Notes: a model not told the origin generated them from the sequence alone. A DNA stretch of 64,000 nt from Toxorhynchites rutilus septentrionalis (GCF_029784135.1 NC_073746.1:147936556-148000555); one strand, 5' to 3'. Shown: positions 11,334 to 23,262, numbered from the stretch's first letter. Translations and numbers: made by a program.

Positions 11334-12013
11334 CGTTCAAAAAGTTCCGGGACTATTTTTTAAAACAAAAAAAAACGAGATACTCAAAAGTTTAGATTTG
11401 ACTTCGTTTGACTTCGGTATATAAAAAAAATGTGTTTAGGCTTAGACTTATAAGGTAAAAAATATCTGTACGATTTTTATGTCGAATATAATAAATAAAT
11501 AAATAAATTAGTTTTCTACGTATAGGCCTACACTTTCCACACAAATTTTTGAACGTTCGTAGAGGTGTCGGAAGACGCGTTTAAACTGCTCAGCCGGTAT
11601 GGGGTTCATAATACGCGTCACATTTCGTTGAATGTCTAGAACATCGCCAAAACGGTCTCCTTTCATAGTGTTCTTCAGGTTCGGAAACAAGAAAAAGTCT
11701 GACGAGGCGAAGTCCGGACAATAGGGGGGATGGGTGATGACAGTTACCTTTCGTTTGGTTAGAAACTGCGCTACCAAAATCAGGGTGTGCGCGGGCGCAT
11801 TGTCATGAAGCAAAAACCATTCTCCAGATCGGTACTGGTCGGGTCGCACGCACCGTATCCGTGCCAATAATCGTTCCAGGACACTTTTGTAGAAGACTGC
11901 ATTCACTGTTTGCCCTGGAGGCACAAAATTTAATGGCGGTTCTCTGTTCAATAATTGAAATTGTGACGCGACAATCACTGCGTTACTCTTATCAGCCAAA
12001 ACTAGCTACTGAA
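11334..12013 (-). mobile_element. DD34D mariner, 3' part
   Basis: Contains the C-terminal half of a mariner transposase on the minus strand (entered separately). Beyond its stop lies a TIR-like end, GTTCAAAAAGTTCCGGGACT, at about 11335. The 5' half is absent: the copy ends at 12013, exactly where the 1-kb TIR element begins. Confidence 0.7.
11508..11999 (-). pseudogene. DD34D mariner transposase, C-terminal fragment
   Basis: A 163-residue open frame on the minus strand. It shows the second catalytic aspartate in WFLLHDNAPAHT and the third in PPYCPDFASSDFFLFPNLK, with 34 residues between them, which defines the DD34D mariner group. It ends with the usual C-terminal pattern (KGDRFGDVLDIQ, then YVEN). 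The N-terminal helix-turn-helix and the first aspartate are missing; the family is normally about 340-350 residues. The open frame itself has no stop or frameshift, so truncation is the main defect. Not functional. Confidence 0.85.
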
Positions 12014-12149
12014 TCGAGATAGTGGTTCAGGGTAGAAACGGTACATATAGGTGTCCCATGTTCCAAACTCAGCAACTGAGAAAAATGCAATCAAAGTTTT
12101 CTAGCATATTTATCTACTAGAAGCTTTAAGAATTTCAGTTTAGCAATAT

Positions 12150-12740
12150 ACCAGGTTTTTTATGAGCAGGACACTATTGTCTAATGAAATGTGAGAAGTT
12201 CCCCTCACTAGAATCAATCAAGCTTGATTATAAGTTTAAAATTCATGGTGAGACAGTTATGACTAGAATATCAACATGGGACAATTGAACTTCATGTAGT
12301 TTTTTGAAATACTGGGAACAAAAAGTAAGTTTTTTTTGCGTTTTTTTCGAATGATCATGCATAAAACATCGTGATCTGCAACACCTTAGCAGAATATAAA
12401 TCTCATTGTTATCAGACATTCGCTAACACGCGTACACGTGTTCTGTTGAACTTTTTTTATTTGTTTGAGAATTAGTTCGTTCTTCCAAACCAGAAATGAG
12501 TACATTAGCCCTGCTGAAAGCGTGATATAGAATTATTGTACTTTAGCCGATTTATTTGATATGGATCTACACAAAATACATTGTGAAACAGTTATGAATA
12601 GAATATCAACATGGGACAATTGAGCTTGATGTTTTATTGAAAGCTGGAAACGAACAATAACTTTTTTTTGTGTTTTTCCAGAAGATTATGCAGAACAAAA
12701 AAAAAACCTTTTGTTGAATGTTGAAATTGTCAAAAAGTAA
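12150..12740. repeat. Two internal direct copies (B and C) of the CATGGGACAATTGA repeat
   Basis: Copy B at about 12150-12400 and copy C at about 12473-12740, both related to copy A at 10733-11010. Each carries GAATATCAACATGGGACAAT followed by a T-run and a GTGTTTTTCC-like or GCGTTTTTTT segment. Confidence 0.75.
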
Positions 12741-12779
12741 TATGGGACATTCTTCAGAAATGAGAGTAAAGTGACGAAC

Positions 12780-12856
12780 CAGCCAGAAGTGTTGAAAGTC
12801 ATTATAATACAGAAATAATAACAGTATTATAATGACTTTCAACACTTCCAAATCCA
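12780..12856. repeat. Short inverted repeat
   Basis: AAGTGTTGAAAGTCATTATA near 12787 and its complement TATAATGACTTTCAACACTT near 12828 form a ~25-bp stem around a short loop, inside the 12014-13021 element. Confidence 0.8.
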
Positions 12857-13021
12857 ATTATCGAGTCAGATTTCAATTTGGTGTGAACATCCACAAGAAA
12901 ACTATGAATTTTCACTGTTGCACGATGCACTGTTTTGCAATAGTGCAATAGAACATCTTGCAATAAAATAGACATTTTCAATGTAATTACAAATTAATTC
13001 TACCCTGAACCACTATCTCGA

Positions 13022-13970
13022 ACCAACGAAAATTTGTCGGCAAAATAAGCTTATGACTAAAGGTTATAGTGTATCATTTCTAATGAAGTTTTTTGATGCA
13101 ATTAAAAATGTTTTCCCCACGCAGTAGAAATAACATTTCTATGCAATAAAGTTTATGTGGCACCGATTAATCTAATATCCTCACTTCATAGAAACCTAAT
13201 AAAACACAAATAGATTAACAGTTCAAAGATTTACTGAAATCTGTAATTATTCGAACATTCCTTCGTTAACGTTATTTGTACTCTAGAATTTTGAAAAACT
13301 TCATAGAAACTGCAAAACATATATGCTGCGTCAGTGTATTTGAGTCTCGATTGTATTTTGAATCTGCAAGAAAACAATTTTTATCAGTCGCCCTCAGGAA
13401 GCTTTGTTGATATGTCTTTCGTCCATTGTCGAATAGTATGAAACCAATATTCCTGTTCCTACGAAGAATAATTCAATACTTTTGTTGGTTTCGATTGAGT
13501 TAGAGTGGATTTTTTTCAAAAACACCAATTTGATCTGAACTGATTGAATATCCTAGAAAATTGTAAAGTAGTTTTTCGGTATCTCTTAGCAAAACAAAAT
13601 TTACAACTCTTCCAAAAATTACGTCCAAAGAACAAAACCAAATCGGGGGTGCGGAAGGTGGCGACGTCGCCAGGAACTGTTGCGGAACATATTTTCACTT
13701 TCAGTTTTCCACCGAAGAACGCAGCTCAGCGCTGAAAAATACCGTCTTCCCATCCGATTTGGAATGCGCTGCACTTTAACGCCACTTTTAACCTAGAAAC
13801 AATGCTCGAATTCACGAAAATTTGTTGATCGATCGAGAGAAGTCACCAATAATTCATTCATGATTCACTAGTCATCCTGCAAGCGACCATATGGCAGAGG
13901 CAGCGAGATTTTCGGAATGTCCTTTGTCAAGGCCTAATGTTTGGTTCAGTTTACCAAATTGTTCTTTTTT
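13022..13970. other. Non-coding, no gene supported
   Basis: An open frame at 13544-13735 is more GC-rich than its surroundings. Its segment GVRKVATSPGTVAEH faintly recalls histone H3, but the match is too short to call. Confidence 0.35.
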
Positions 13971-14730
13971 TACGGCTAGAGGCGGATGAACTGAGAAAAC
14001 CTGTGAGTCTGAGAAAGCCTCTATAATTCAAAACATCATCATCATTACACCAATAAATCCGAACGCGCTCCAAAATTCGCAGAAGCTCTTTTTCGAGTCA
14101 AAAATTATACAAATTCACCTTTGATCACTTAGGATACTACTGTCGAATGCATCGAAATTTTAAAAATACCTCTTCAGTTTGGTGGCCCTGAAAAGGATCG
14201 ATGGGTTTGCCTGGTTTTGCGAAGCAATTAGAGATACCGATTCATATTTCATTCTTGTTCTCGCGAGAACGGTACACGAGATTTGCGTCCTTATTGCCAA
14301 TGCACGTAGTGCACTCAGTATTCATCGCGATTATCCTTTTTGTGCTGGACACAGTACAGCCCATCGATATCTGATTGTACATGAAATCAACAACTTGAAC
14401 GTGTGATTCAATCATCCACAGTCAATCTCCACATAACGGTATGGAAACCGACGTGGTGTGTCCCATTTGGTATTTCTCTCCTGCTTTCTTCTTCTACCGA
14501 TCATTGTAAGCTCTGCACTATGCTTGCTTCGTGCATATTCTGAGAATGCATTATGAACGGTAGCTAAATATAAATATGAATTGAAATCTAAACACTTATA
14601 ATTCGACCATTTTTTAATATATCGCAAAGATGTATCCAACATTTGATTGTAAATATTTCCACGCATCTATCACAATAAAGAAAATTATTTTTGTTTTTGA
14701 GATAAAAAATTGAATAATTGTAAAAAAATA
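13971..14730 (+). repeat. Fragment related to the Helentron-like family
   Basis: Contains TAGAGGCGGATGAACTGAGA near 13977, CCTCTATAATTCAAAACATC, a degraded histone-type stem-loop (GGTGGCCCTGAAAAGGATC near 14180) and a stretch at 14620-14720 (CGCATCTATC, AATTGAATAATTG). These match, in plus orientation, the elements at 32724-35083 and 54264-55599. Terminal motifs are not visible, so limits are approximate. Confidence 0.45.
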
Positions 14731-15132
14731 ACCATTATTCCCATCAAGAAGATCGGGAGCAATGCAGAGACATCAACAGTGGCGACAGTAACAGCAACGA
14801 ATGCAGTAGCAATAGCAAAGAGTTTTCTTCGCGCAACCACAAATTGTTTCATTCCGTCGTTGACCTAGCAAAAAAAGTAAACCGTTTTTGTGTTATCGAT
14901 GCAGCACACACAGTGATGCTTGAAATTTATTTGCCACGACCCTTTTTAGGTCTGGAGTAATATCCAAAAAGATGAAAATCAAACTGACTAATTCATTCAC
15001 GGGGAAAGCTTGTGAGAATTTAGGAGTATTTTTGACCTTATTGATAGTGGTGACTTTCCGATCATTCAATTTTCTCGCATTGTTTTAACCAAAGTGCAAC
15101 TCATTTTAAGACCCCGCAAAATGTGCTATATT
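14731..15132. other. Non-coding, no feature recognised
   Basis: A purine-rich segment at 14758-14822 (repeated CAGTGGCGACAGTAACAGCA-like trinucleotides) is the only structure seen. Confidence 0.4.
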
Positions 15133-16167
15133 AGCCATTCCATGCTAAACCGACATAGTGGCTCTCAGATTTTCGTGAAAAGTGTCAGGTTTATTCCTTT
15201 TCGAAAAATATTATTTTTTACCCGTATTTTTTATTCCTTTTCTTTATTAGGATGCCCATTTCAATTTTTTCCCCTTATTCCAAGTTTTCATTTTTTTCAA
15301 ATATAACTTTTGATCTACAAGACCGATTAAGCAAAACATTTTTGAAAAAAAATATTGCATTTGCAAAACAATTGGATTTTGTTCTCGTAATTATTTATTG
15401 TATTTGTTTTTAATAGTTTACGCAACCAAGAGCGCTGTATATTTTTTTCTTTTTTTTTTTTTATTAAATCGTTTATTTTTACAGGCTCAGTTACATAAGT
15501 TTAAAGGAGCCAAACTTCTGTCTGTATTGTAACAAGTATATATAAACATTTTTCATTAATTCTAATGTTAATGAAGTAGAGAACCGATTACTCGCTATTT
15601 TTTTCTTGAAAGCTGCGATTTTTACATAACATATCCAAAAATCAAAGAGGCATTATTTTTTGTTCTTGAATTATGATTTTTCTAAATTTTACCGTTGGAC
15701 CGGAAAACCATGTTTTCTACTTTCTTAAAAAATGTCTTTTTACCAGAAAAAATCATTACTTCTGAACTACTAGACCGATTCATATGATCGATATATCAAA
15801 GTGAAGCCAATGTGTCATTTCTCTTTTAAAAAAAATATCACACTTACGAAAAATAATTTCTAGTAGCATAGATCTAGTCTAGTAGAATAATAATATTTAA
15901 CAAAGACTGAAAACATGGTAACTTTGACAAATCATAACTCAAAAACGAAAAGCAACACCTCTCTGATTTTGAGATATGTTATTTAAAAAACACACTCAAG
16001 AAAAAAATATAGCGTCCTTGGTCCCGAACCATGTATAAAAAACATATACAATCAATAATTACCTAATTACCCTAAAACTAAACCTAGTTTTTTGCAAGTG
16101 TATTATATTAAAAAAAAAACAATACTATTTCACTTTGTCCACTACATCGGTTTGGCATGAAAAGGCT
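15133..16167. mobile_element. Long-TIR element, copy 2 (AGCCATTCCATGC family)
   Basis: Left end AGCCATTCCATGCTAAACCG, right end the complement with TCGGTTTGGCATGAAAAGGC. The inner sequence matches the copy at 27774-28714 (AAAATCA.AG.TTATTTTT..TT.TTGA segments). Heavily AT-rich and without coding capacity. A T-rich simple tract lies at 15446-15480. More degraded than copy 1. Confidence 0.75.
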
Positions 16168-16890
16168 GATATAGTATAATTCATGGATCATTTATTTGAA
16201 AATTATTTTTTTTGAGAGCGTTAGAGATATAATTTTGCCAAGAGATACTGAAAAATTACTTCAGTGTTTCAATATCAAATTTTTATAATCAAACACTCAT
16301 TTACTCGCCCTTCGAAGGCGGCATTGAGGTGGCGTTCAAATTGCCTTCCTCAATGCTGGGAAATGAGAGTTTAGGTTTAGTTTTCCAAATGCTCATTTTT
16401 CAAGCTTCAATTATTCAAATCATCATCTTCATCATCGCTAAAATATCCCCAACAAATGAATGTTTAGATATAAAACATCAGTGTAACAAGCCCAGAAAAA
16501 TAATTCAAAATGAAGTGAGAAAGCATTGAGAAATAGCGTAGAAAAAAAAACTAAAACTCATCAGGATCCAACTAAAACCAAATCCAACAACCCCATCGAC
16601 AGCATCAAAGTTATGATTCTGCACCACCAAAAACCAGTGACAATACTGATTGTTCTTTCCAGAACCACTAAAGTTTTGATAAAAAGCTTGATTTTTCATT
16701 TTCCATTTTCATTCTCCATTTGAAAGTTTCGAATAAATGAAAATAATACAAAATATAAAAATTGACAGCCATCGGTGTATTCCTACGTCTCTCCGGTTAT
16801 GTTCCTGACATGTCTTTTTGTACATATAACAATTATCAACTTCAACCAAATGTCAACAACATTATATATGAGCACACTATCATTGAAATA
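16168..16890. other. Non-coding, no feature recognised
   Basis: AT-rich; overlapping short open frames on both strands at 16329-16723 have no motif. Confidence 0.45.
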
Positions 16891-17879
16891 ATTCCACCCC
16901 AAATCAGCCGCAAAACAGAAAATTTTGACGCGACCCTCTTCGATTTTTTTGAAACTTGATATGATGATATGATGGAAGCTACACACAATTTTCATTATCA
17001 TATGACCAAATTGAAAGCGACCGATTTTTTAAAAGGGCGTATTCAAAATCATTGATCTTTCTTTAAAAAAAAACATAACCTAAAATCCAGTTGTTGAAAA
17101 ATAAAAAAACCATTTAGGAAAAAATAACATTTTAAATACACTGTTGAAAAATCTTACTCAAAAATTGAATTTAATATTAAAAACAGTTATATCTCAAAAC
17201 ACACCCTCAAGAACGGTTAGTCCTAGGATAACACGTTATATAAAGTTTTATATTTAGAATTGCATGTAGATTCCATTTTTCGAGTTACTTTCTTTAAATG
17301 GGTAAGACGGAGACGATTGAATCACCAGATTCAAAGTCTCCGTAAACGAAGGAGAAGAAGAAAAAGAATGGGTACGGGCACAAAGTATTGAATTTCAAAA
17401 ATTTTCAAGAAATCATATCTTCATTTTGGTGAGATTACCACGGCACCACTGCACGCCAAACTTTGTTGAATTGAATAGGTTTTTTTTCACAAAAAAATAT
17501 CGAAGAGGAGGTTGGGGGAGGTGGGATGTGGTGGTTGTTTTGAGATATAAAAGTTTTTAATATTAACTCTTGAGTAAGATTTTCTAACAGTGCATTTAAA
17601 ATGTTATTTTTCCTAAATGGGTCATTTATTTTCCAAACATATTTTACATATTTTGTCAAACACAATATTTTAATCAGACATCTGGATTTTCAGTGATTTT
17701 TTAAGGAAAGATTAATGATTTTGAATACACCCTTTTAAAAAATCAGTCGTAGTTCAATTTGGTCATATGATAATGAATTGTGATTTTGGGTAGTTTCTAT
17801 CATATGTACCAAGTTTCAATAAAATCGAAGAAGGTCGCGTAGAAATTTTCTGTTTTTCGGCTGATTTGGTAGTAGAATT
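16891..17879. repeat. Foldback element with ~300-bp inverted arms
   Basis: Left arm 16891-17215 and right arm about 17540-17879 are inverted copies. ATTCCACCCCAAATCAGCCG at the left corresponds to CGGCTGATTTGGTAGTAGAA at the right. AAATTTTGACGCGACC, CATTATCATATGACCAAATT, TTTTTTAAAAGGG and CATTTAGGAAAAAATAACAT recur in inverted order. The ~320-bp centre contains GAAGGAGAAGAAGAAAAAGA but no open frame. The arms could fold into a long RNA hairpin if transcribed. Confidence 0.85.
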
Positions 17880-17974
17880 GTTCTATGAATAATTTAGATC
17901 TCCATTTGCGTCCATCGAGAGATGTAAACTTCTTGTATCAAACGATTTATCAAAAATAAAATACTTTACCAAAA

Positions 17975-18136
17975 TCTTCTTTTTCTTAAATGGCACTAAC
18001 GTCTCTAGAGGAACTTCGCCGTCCCAACGTAGTGTTACTTGCGTAATTTTTATTAGTACTTAGTTGAGACTTCTATGCCAAATAACACGCCTGGAATGCA
18101 TTTTGAGTGGCAAATTCTAGAATACGCGTGACCAAA
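17975..18136 (-). mobile_element. Feilai-like SINE, 5'-truncated 3' half
   Basis: On the minus strand it runs from CACGCGTATTCTAGAATTTG through GCGTGTTATTTGGCATAGAA and TCTCAACTAAGTACTAATAA to a tail reading CCATTTAAGAAAAAGAAGA. Matches the 3' half of the full copy at 39941-40214. The tRNA-like head is missing. Confidence 0.85.
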
Positions 18137-18719
18137 ATTCTCCCGAAAAATTGTGGCTTAGCTACAACTACACAAATATAAGACACAATATAAATGAATG
18201 AATCACATTGAATGATACTCACACTCTAAAAAAAATAACTTGCTACAATCCACTCCCAAGCGAACCAATCAATCAATGATCTTGAGCTATAAGCTTAGCA
18301 AGCTACCACTGCACAAATTTATTTAAATAGCACATTTGAAAGTAGTTTCTTTCGGCACAATGCAACTTCCAATCCAATTACTGATTTTTATTATTATTAT
18401 TATTTTTAGTAAACATTCATATGATACACACGTTGCTCAAATTTGGGTTTAGTTGTACATCCACATCACATATTCCTCTTAATTGATTTATGTATCTATC
18501 GATTCAACATTATTTAGCTATTGACAAACGATTGTAAACATCTGCACCGATTGACACTGTGTTTCAGTCGAACACTGTCCACAATTTAGCTGTCATCAAC
18601 ACTTCTATTAATATCGCTGTCGCTGTAAACAACTAAACAGCAATTAATTCTAAAGTACACACTTCAAGTAAACACTTCAAATTCGCCCCTTTTTTCGGTG
18701 GTTAATGAATTTTCCCATT
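18137..18719. other. Non-coding, no feature recognised
   Basis: AT-rich; a short ATT microsatellite lies at about 18388-18405. Confidence 0.5.
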
Positions 18720-19560
18720 TTCACTCACGCAATCCTCTTCAAAAGGCTTCGGCCGGGACCACACAATGTAGCAGCAAGAAGCACGTTGGAGAGCGCTTGT
18801 TGAAACTTATCCGTTTTCTTCGTCAAGCACCGTAACAATTCACCAAACGATTATCCCCTGCGGGTACACACTTCACTTCGCCACAGCATCCCTGCAAGAG
18901 CCCGAACTTTCAAGAATGTGCGAAACTTTATCTGCTTTTCTCTCTGCCGGCGCTATTGTTGCAAGTGGGCGCCGGAACAGCTCCAATGAAATTTTCTTCG
19001 CCTAATTCTCCGGCTGTAACAACAACGGACTGGGAAACTACATCCGCAAAAGAATCCCGCCCATAAAACGTCTGACGATGGAGCGAAACCCCGAAAAATA
19101 ATTCCACATAATTCTCGGCACGAATGAATTATTCCGCGCACCAACGCACTCGAGCCGTATTCCTTTGCTCCGCTGAACAATTCCACGCGGATGTGGAAAT
19201 CAAGTGCGAATTTCCCGCGCTTGAGATGCTTTCACACGCACGAAACGGATGCTGCGAACGTTTTGCACTGCAACTGTCGCCGCTGGAACCGTTGATTACG
19301 TACTGAACAAAGCTTTGCCCACATTGCAACATTTTGGGTGCCATTGCCGCAGTGAGGCAATCGACCGGCTGCTGTCAGCCGGATTCGGCCGAGCAAACGA
19401 GCGAGCGCAGGAGAAACGCCGTATACGAACACGAACGGTTCGGGTTTCTCGCGAGTTCCAGCATAGGACGCGTTCTCCGAGCATACTCGAACACGTGGTT
19501 GGATGTGGACGAAGCGAAATATACCGTGCTGGATGAAATCTTTCACAAGACCGGGTTGTA
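18720..19560. promoter_or_regulatory. GC/CpG-rich single-copy stretch, possible promoter or 5' exon region
   Basis: Base composition rises sharply compared with the surrounding AT-rich DNA, and CG dinucleotides are frequent (GCCGGATTCGGCCGAGCAAA; GAGCGAGCGCAGGAGAAACG). Several overlapping open frames exist on both strands only because stops are rare in GC-rich DNA; none shows a domain. I see no repeat match elsewhere in the window. It may be a promoter or 5' UTR of a host gene. No clear core promoter motif decides the strand. Confidence 0.3.
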
Positions 19561-19859
19561 AAATTTCTTAATTGTTTTATGCAATTTCATTGTTCGATTC
19601 AGTTTCTTTCGTTCAGCTACCTGAATCATATTTCGGAATAGATTATGTCAAATAACACAAAACCGTCCAGAGGCGAACTAGCCCAGGAACAGGGGATAGT
19701 AACTTCAAGCAAGAAAGAGGGACCGATTCGAGATTGCTTTTATGTAAACAGTGAACTTTTTTACACTCTAAAAATTGCACCGACTTGCACTGACAACTGA
19801 ATGATATTGTCAATTTGTGCGAGATGCCTCAAAACAACTGGGAATAAATATTGTTTGTA
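19561..19859. other. Non-coding, nothing recognised
   Basis: Short AT-rich spacer between the GC-rich stretch and a MITE fragment. Confidence 0.4.
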
Positions 19860-20040
19860 TACAGTAAGTTACATTTAATGCGACGTTTAGATGATTGGAC
19901 AGACCTGTAATGTGACACGTTTTATTGGACATTTTTGTAAACATCGAGTTCGGGGCCCAAATTATGACACCATATTAAAGTTGCCACCAGACGTAGACAC
20001 TGTACCACTCACATCGCCAATGTTCAATAACAAATCTAAA
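19860..20040 (-). mobile_element. MITE fragment (ACAGTAA...ATGCGACG family)
   Basis: Begins TACAGTAAGTTACATTTAAT and continues through CCTGTAATGTGACAC, TCGAGTTCGGGGCCCAAATT, AGACACTGTACCACT to about 20040, matching 33054-33269 in inverted orientation. The other end is missing. Confidence 0.75.
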
Positions 20041-20345
20041 AATAAAGACTATGAAAATGGAAAACCTGGAATCGTAATCCAATCTGCAATCGGATTCTGA
20101 TTTTGAAGAATATATTCGAATAGACGCATTAAGCTACGTGTGCTTTCATTGGAAGGCGAAAATAATGATGGATATTCAGGTGGAGTAAACCTGCTTTCAA
20201 AATCAAAATTATGAATGGAAATTTACTTTAACGTATCGAATATCTATTTTATGTGATGAAGTAAGAGGTTTTTTTTCCGATATCCCAGAAACATATTGAA
20301 CGAAAACTGTGTCTAATGATGATTTTATAGGTTGATAGTAGATAA
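20041..20345. other. Non-coding spacer
   Basis: No feature recognised; directly precedes the 3' tail of the retrotransposon at 20346. Confidence 0.4.
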
Positions 20346-22375
20346 TATTTTTTATTTTTTTATTTTTTTTATTTTTATAGAGACTTTGCCTAATGTGGCA
20401 TTCGCCTCTGTATTTCAATTTTATTTTGTGAGTTTACAGTAATTCATATATGATTGTACAGTTTGATGTCTTTTAAAAATTTCAGTACTTTTTCTTCCAT
20501 ATTGTTGTTGTTACTTAATATATCCCTTATATTGTTTGGTAGTCCATTTCGTCTCCTTTCAATAGCGTATTTACAGCAATCGAGTAGTATATGGTTCACA
20601 GTGATTGGTTTGCTACAGATGTCACACATCGCGGGAGGTTTCCTCTCGAACAGATGCTTTTTGTTGTACCAAGTATGTCCCAGACGCAATCTGGTCAGTA
20701 CTATTTGCTCTCGCCTAGTTTTTCTGTCCTTCCATCTCGTTATGGTACCTTTAATGAGTTTTAGGCCTCTCGGATCTGCGTTGTTCCAGATAAATTGATG
20801 TTTTTGCCACAAAATCCTTCTACACCAGCTAACTGCATCTTGTGCGGGAATCGAGGAACAAATCACCTCCGCATTTCGTCCTTCGCGAGCCATGTCATCC
20901 GCCTTTTCATTTCCGTCGATTCCCTGGTGACCAAGAACCCAGCATAGAATGATTTGTTTATCCTTCATCTCTTTTACAATTTTTTGAATGAAAGGATGAT
21001 GCAACTTCCCTTTTTCTATCTCCTGTAAGCAGAATCTGCAGAATCTGTGAAAATTACGCTTCTATTTTGTATTTGCCTTGTAGCTTTCGCAATTGCAAAA
21101 GCTTCGGCGGAATAAACGGAACATTGATTACCAAGGCTTCCACTAAGCCGGTAGTTCGGGCCTACAATTCCAACTCCAACTTTGGATTGTGATAACGAAC
21201 CATCTGTGAACCAAAGGTCGTAATCAGCGTATTTTTTTTCCACTAGTGATTCAAATAATTTTTGGGCTATCAGACGTCCTTGACCTGCTCTGACCCGTTT
21301 TTTCAAAAACCAGTCGATTTTAGGACACGCTTCATACCAGGGTCTACCTAGCTTAGTGTGGATTTTTGTGATCATCGGGAGTTTTTGATTGGTTAGAGCA
21401 TTAAGTGCTTGATTGGTTTTCTTCCATATTGTTTTGGTTGTAGCGTTTTCCCTCTCCATGATTCTACAAGCCTTTTTTGCCAATGTTAAGGTTGCCACAA
21501 ATTCCCATGGGAGCCGTGCTGCTTCTGCCATCATCGATTGTATTGGAGTTGTTCGGAGGGCACCTGATGCAATCCGAATGACAGCATTATAGGTTGGAGT
21601 AAGTTGGATGATGTTTTGCCACTTGAGTACTTCAAGTCCATAAAATAATTTGGAGAGAACAATAGCGTATCCAATTCTTTCGAGGGTTTTCCTGTCAGCC
21701 CACCGAGAAATTGCTTTCAGCAGATTTAGTCGACTTCTGCAGTCTTCGATCAACTTTTTGGTGTAATTGTTGAACAAGCATCTTCTGTCGAATATCACAC
21801 CAAGAATTTTTGTGGTTTTTGGCCTTTGGAGTTCGACTCCGTCCAGGTCTATCTTCCCTCCGTCAAGGTGCCATTTTCGGTGTTTTTGTAGTTTGCAGCA
21901 ATGCATGGTTGAAGACTTATCGACCGAGATTTCAAACCCTACGCTAGAAGCCCATTTCGAGATGGCTTGAACTGCTCTCTCCAACTTTAGGCGCAAGTGT
22001 TTGACCATTTTGCCTGTAGCAACGACCACAATATCGTCAGCATAAACGAACATACGGACGTTCTTAGGAGCAGCACCAAAGATAGGATTGATTGCCAACA
22101 AGAATAGTGTCACAGAAAGCACAGACCCTTGGGGCACACCATTTTCTTGAATTTTTGCTCGCGACAACGATCCTCCATAGCTTACTTGAAATGTTCTTTC
22201 TGCGAGGAAATTTCTTATGAATCGCGTCATGTTCTTCCCCAGGTGGTTGCTGATAATTCTATCCATCACGTGACGGTGCCATACACGATCATAAGCTTTT
22301 TTCAAGTCGAGAACTACAATTTCACAATGTTCTCGATTTTTTGCTGCTTCCGTTATCACATGGTCTAATTCCGAA
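20346..22375 (-). mobile_element. RNase H-bearing non-LTR retrotransposon, 5'-truncated
   Basis: On the minus strand the element begins inside its reverse transcriptase (about 22375). It continues through RNase H and a C-terminal domain, and ends with a short 3' UTR and an A-rich tail made of AATAAA-like repeats near 20346-20380. 5' truncation is usual for target-primed insertion. It is bracketed at a distance by MITE fragments at 19860 and 23106. Clade inferred as I, LOA or R1-like from the RNase H domain. Confidence 0.85.
20444..22375 (-). pseudogene. Reverse transcriptase-RNase H polyprotein (ORF2 C-terminal part)
   Basis: First open segment 22359-21016 (447 residues): motif A VVLDLKKAYDRVW (residues 15-27), GVPQGSV (74-80), catalytic FVYADDIVVVA (104-114), then a thumb region. 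RNase H follows with WFTDGS (D at ~386), SAEA (E at ~419) and FTDS (D at ~439). A single frameshift near 21010-21030 breaks the frame. The second segment (21004-20444) resumes with WVLGHQGIDGNEKADDMARE, the last RNase H histidine and aspartate, and a C-terminal zinc-finger-like end, C-DIC-x8-H-x4-C (MCDICSKPITVNHILLDC). The endonuclease, ORF1 and early RT motifs are absent through 5' truncation. Not functional. Confidence 0.9.
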
Positions 22376-23105
22376 AAATAATCACTTGTGATTTTATATT
22401 ATAATAGTAATTATTTGTGGAACAAACAGGAAATGCATCGACAAATAGTTAAGTGAGTGTCAGAACTACATGTGTTAAGTAATCAAACAAAATGAAGTAA
22501 AAATTTTCATTCAAACTTTTATATTTTTACACTGCACTTGGCCCTTCTGATCTGATGGAGAACAATTTACCACCCAAGCACTAATATCACCACCAGACGT
22601 CGACACTGTACATTTGTCGTCGAAAATATCACACAATGATCACAATGATTGGATGGATGAATATACAACTTATACATGCATCTAGTACGACTATTGTCAT
22701 GCGTATATACGACTTACTACATACAACCAAAAAACGAATGACGGAAAATGTTCTTGATAATTATAATAATTATTATAGATTTTTGTAAATACATTTATGT
22801 TTGGAATATTACGTTAAAAATTATTTTTTAAGTCCGAATATTTCTAGTTTCAATAAAAGTGAAGTTGCTTTTTTATATTTTCAACTTTTAAGAACGAAAT
22901 CTGTTAGCCGATCTTTTGTGTTCTGATAAACATAGTAGCAAAAATAAATTAGTTCAACTTCGTCATTCAATTGCACTTGACTCAAAACTGTAAACATGAG
23001 ATTATGAACTTGACAAACCAAGCTGCCAAGTATGCCAAACCAGCAAACATTAAATCGTATATAGGGCATCGAATATCTGATATTTTGGGTGGTATATGAT
23101 GCGCC
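22376..23105. other. Non-coding, with one MITE scrap
   Basis: A short scrap at about 22585-22620 (CACCAGACGTCGACACTGTA) belongs to the ACAGTAA/ATGCGACG MITE family. Nothing else recognised. Confidence 0.45.
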
Positions 23106-23262
23106 CAAATAGCATATACAGTAAGTATATGCCTCTAATCCTCGACATACCGAGGCACTACTCAGTGTCGCATTAGAGGTGATTGGCCTGTAATTGGACA
23201 TTCACGATGATAGTGGTACAATGTCGACATCTGGTGGCGATTTTCAATCTGGGGCCAAAAAA
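23106..23262 (+). mobile_element. MITE fragment (ACAGTAA...ATGCGACG family)
   Basis: Contains ACTCAGTGTCGCATTAGAGG, CCTGTAATTGGACATTC and GATGATAGTGGTACAATGTC, the same order as 33070-33175. Opposite orientation to the fragment at 19860. Confidence 0.7.

Larger units (their letters stand above)
12014..13021. mobile_element. 1008-bp element with perfect 24-bp terminal inverted repeats
   Basis: Both ends are identical over 24 bp when read inward (TCGAGATAGTGGTTCAGG...). The interior has no transposase and consists largely of two diverged direct copies of a ~260-bp repeat. Flanks show no obvious target duplication. It directly abuts the truncated mariner at 12013. A non-autonomous DNA transposon is inferred; superfamily unknown. 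Confidence 0.8.

Noticed and set aside
13620..13690. Possible histone H3 fragment (GVRK...PGTVA)
   Set aside because: Only two short blocks match, and the following sequence does not resemble H3.
19129..19561. Six overlapping open frames on both strands
   Set aside because: Caused by low stop frequency in a GC-rich stretch; no frame has a domain or consistent coding signal.
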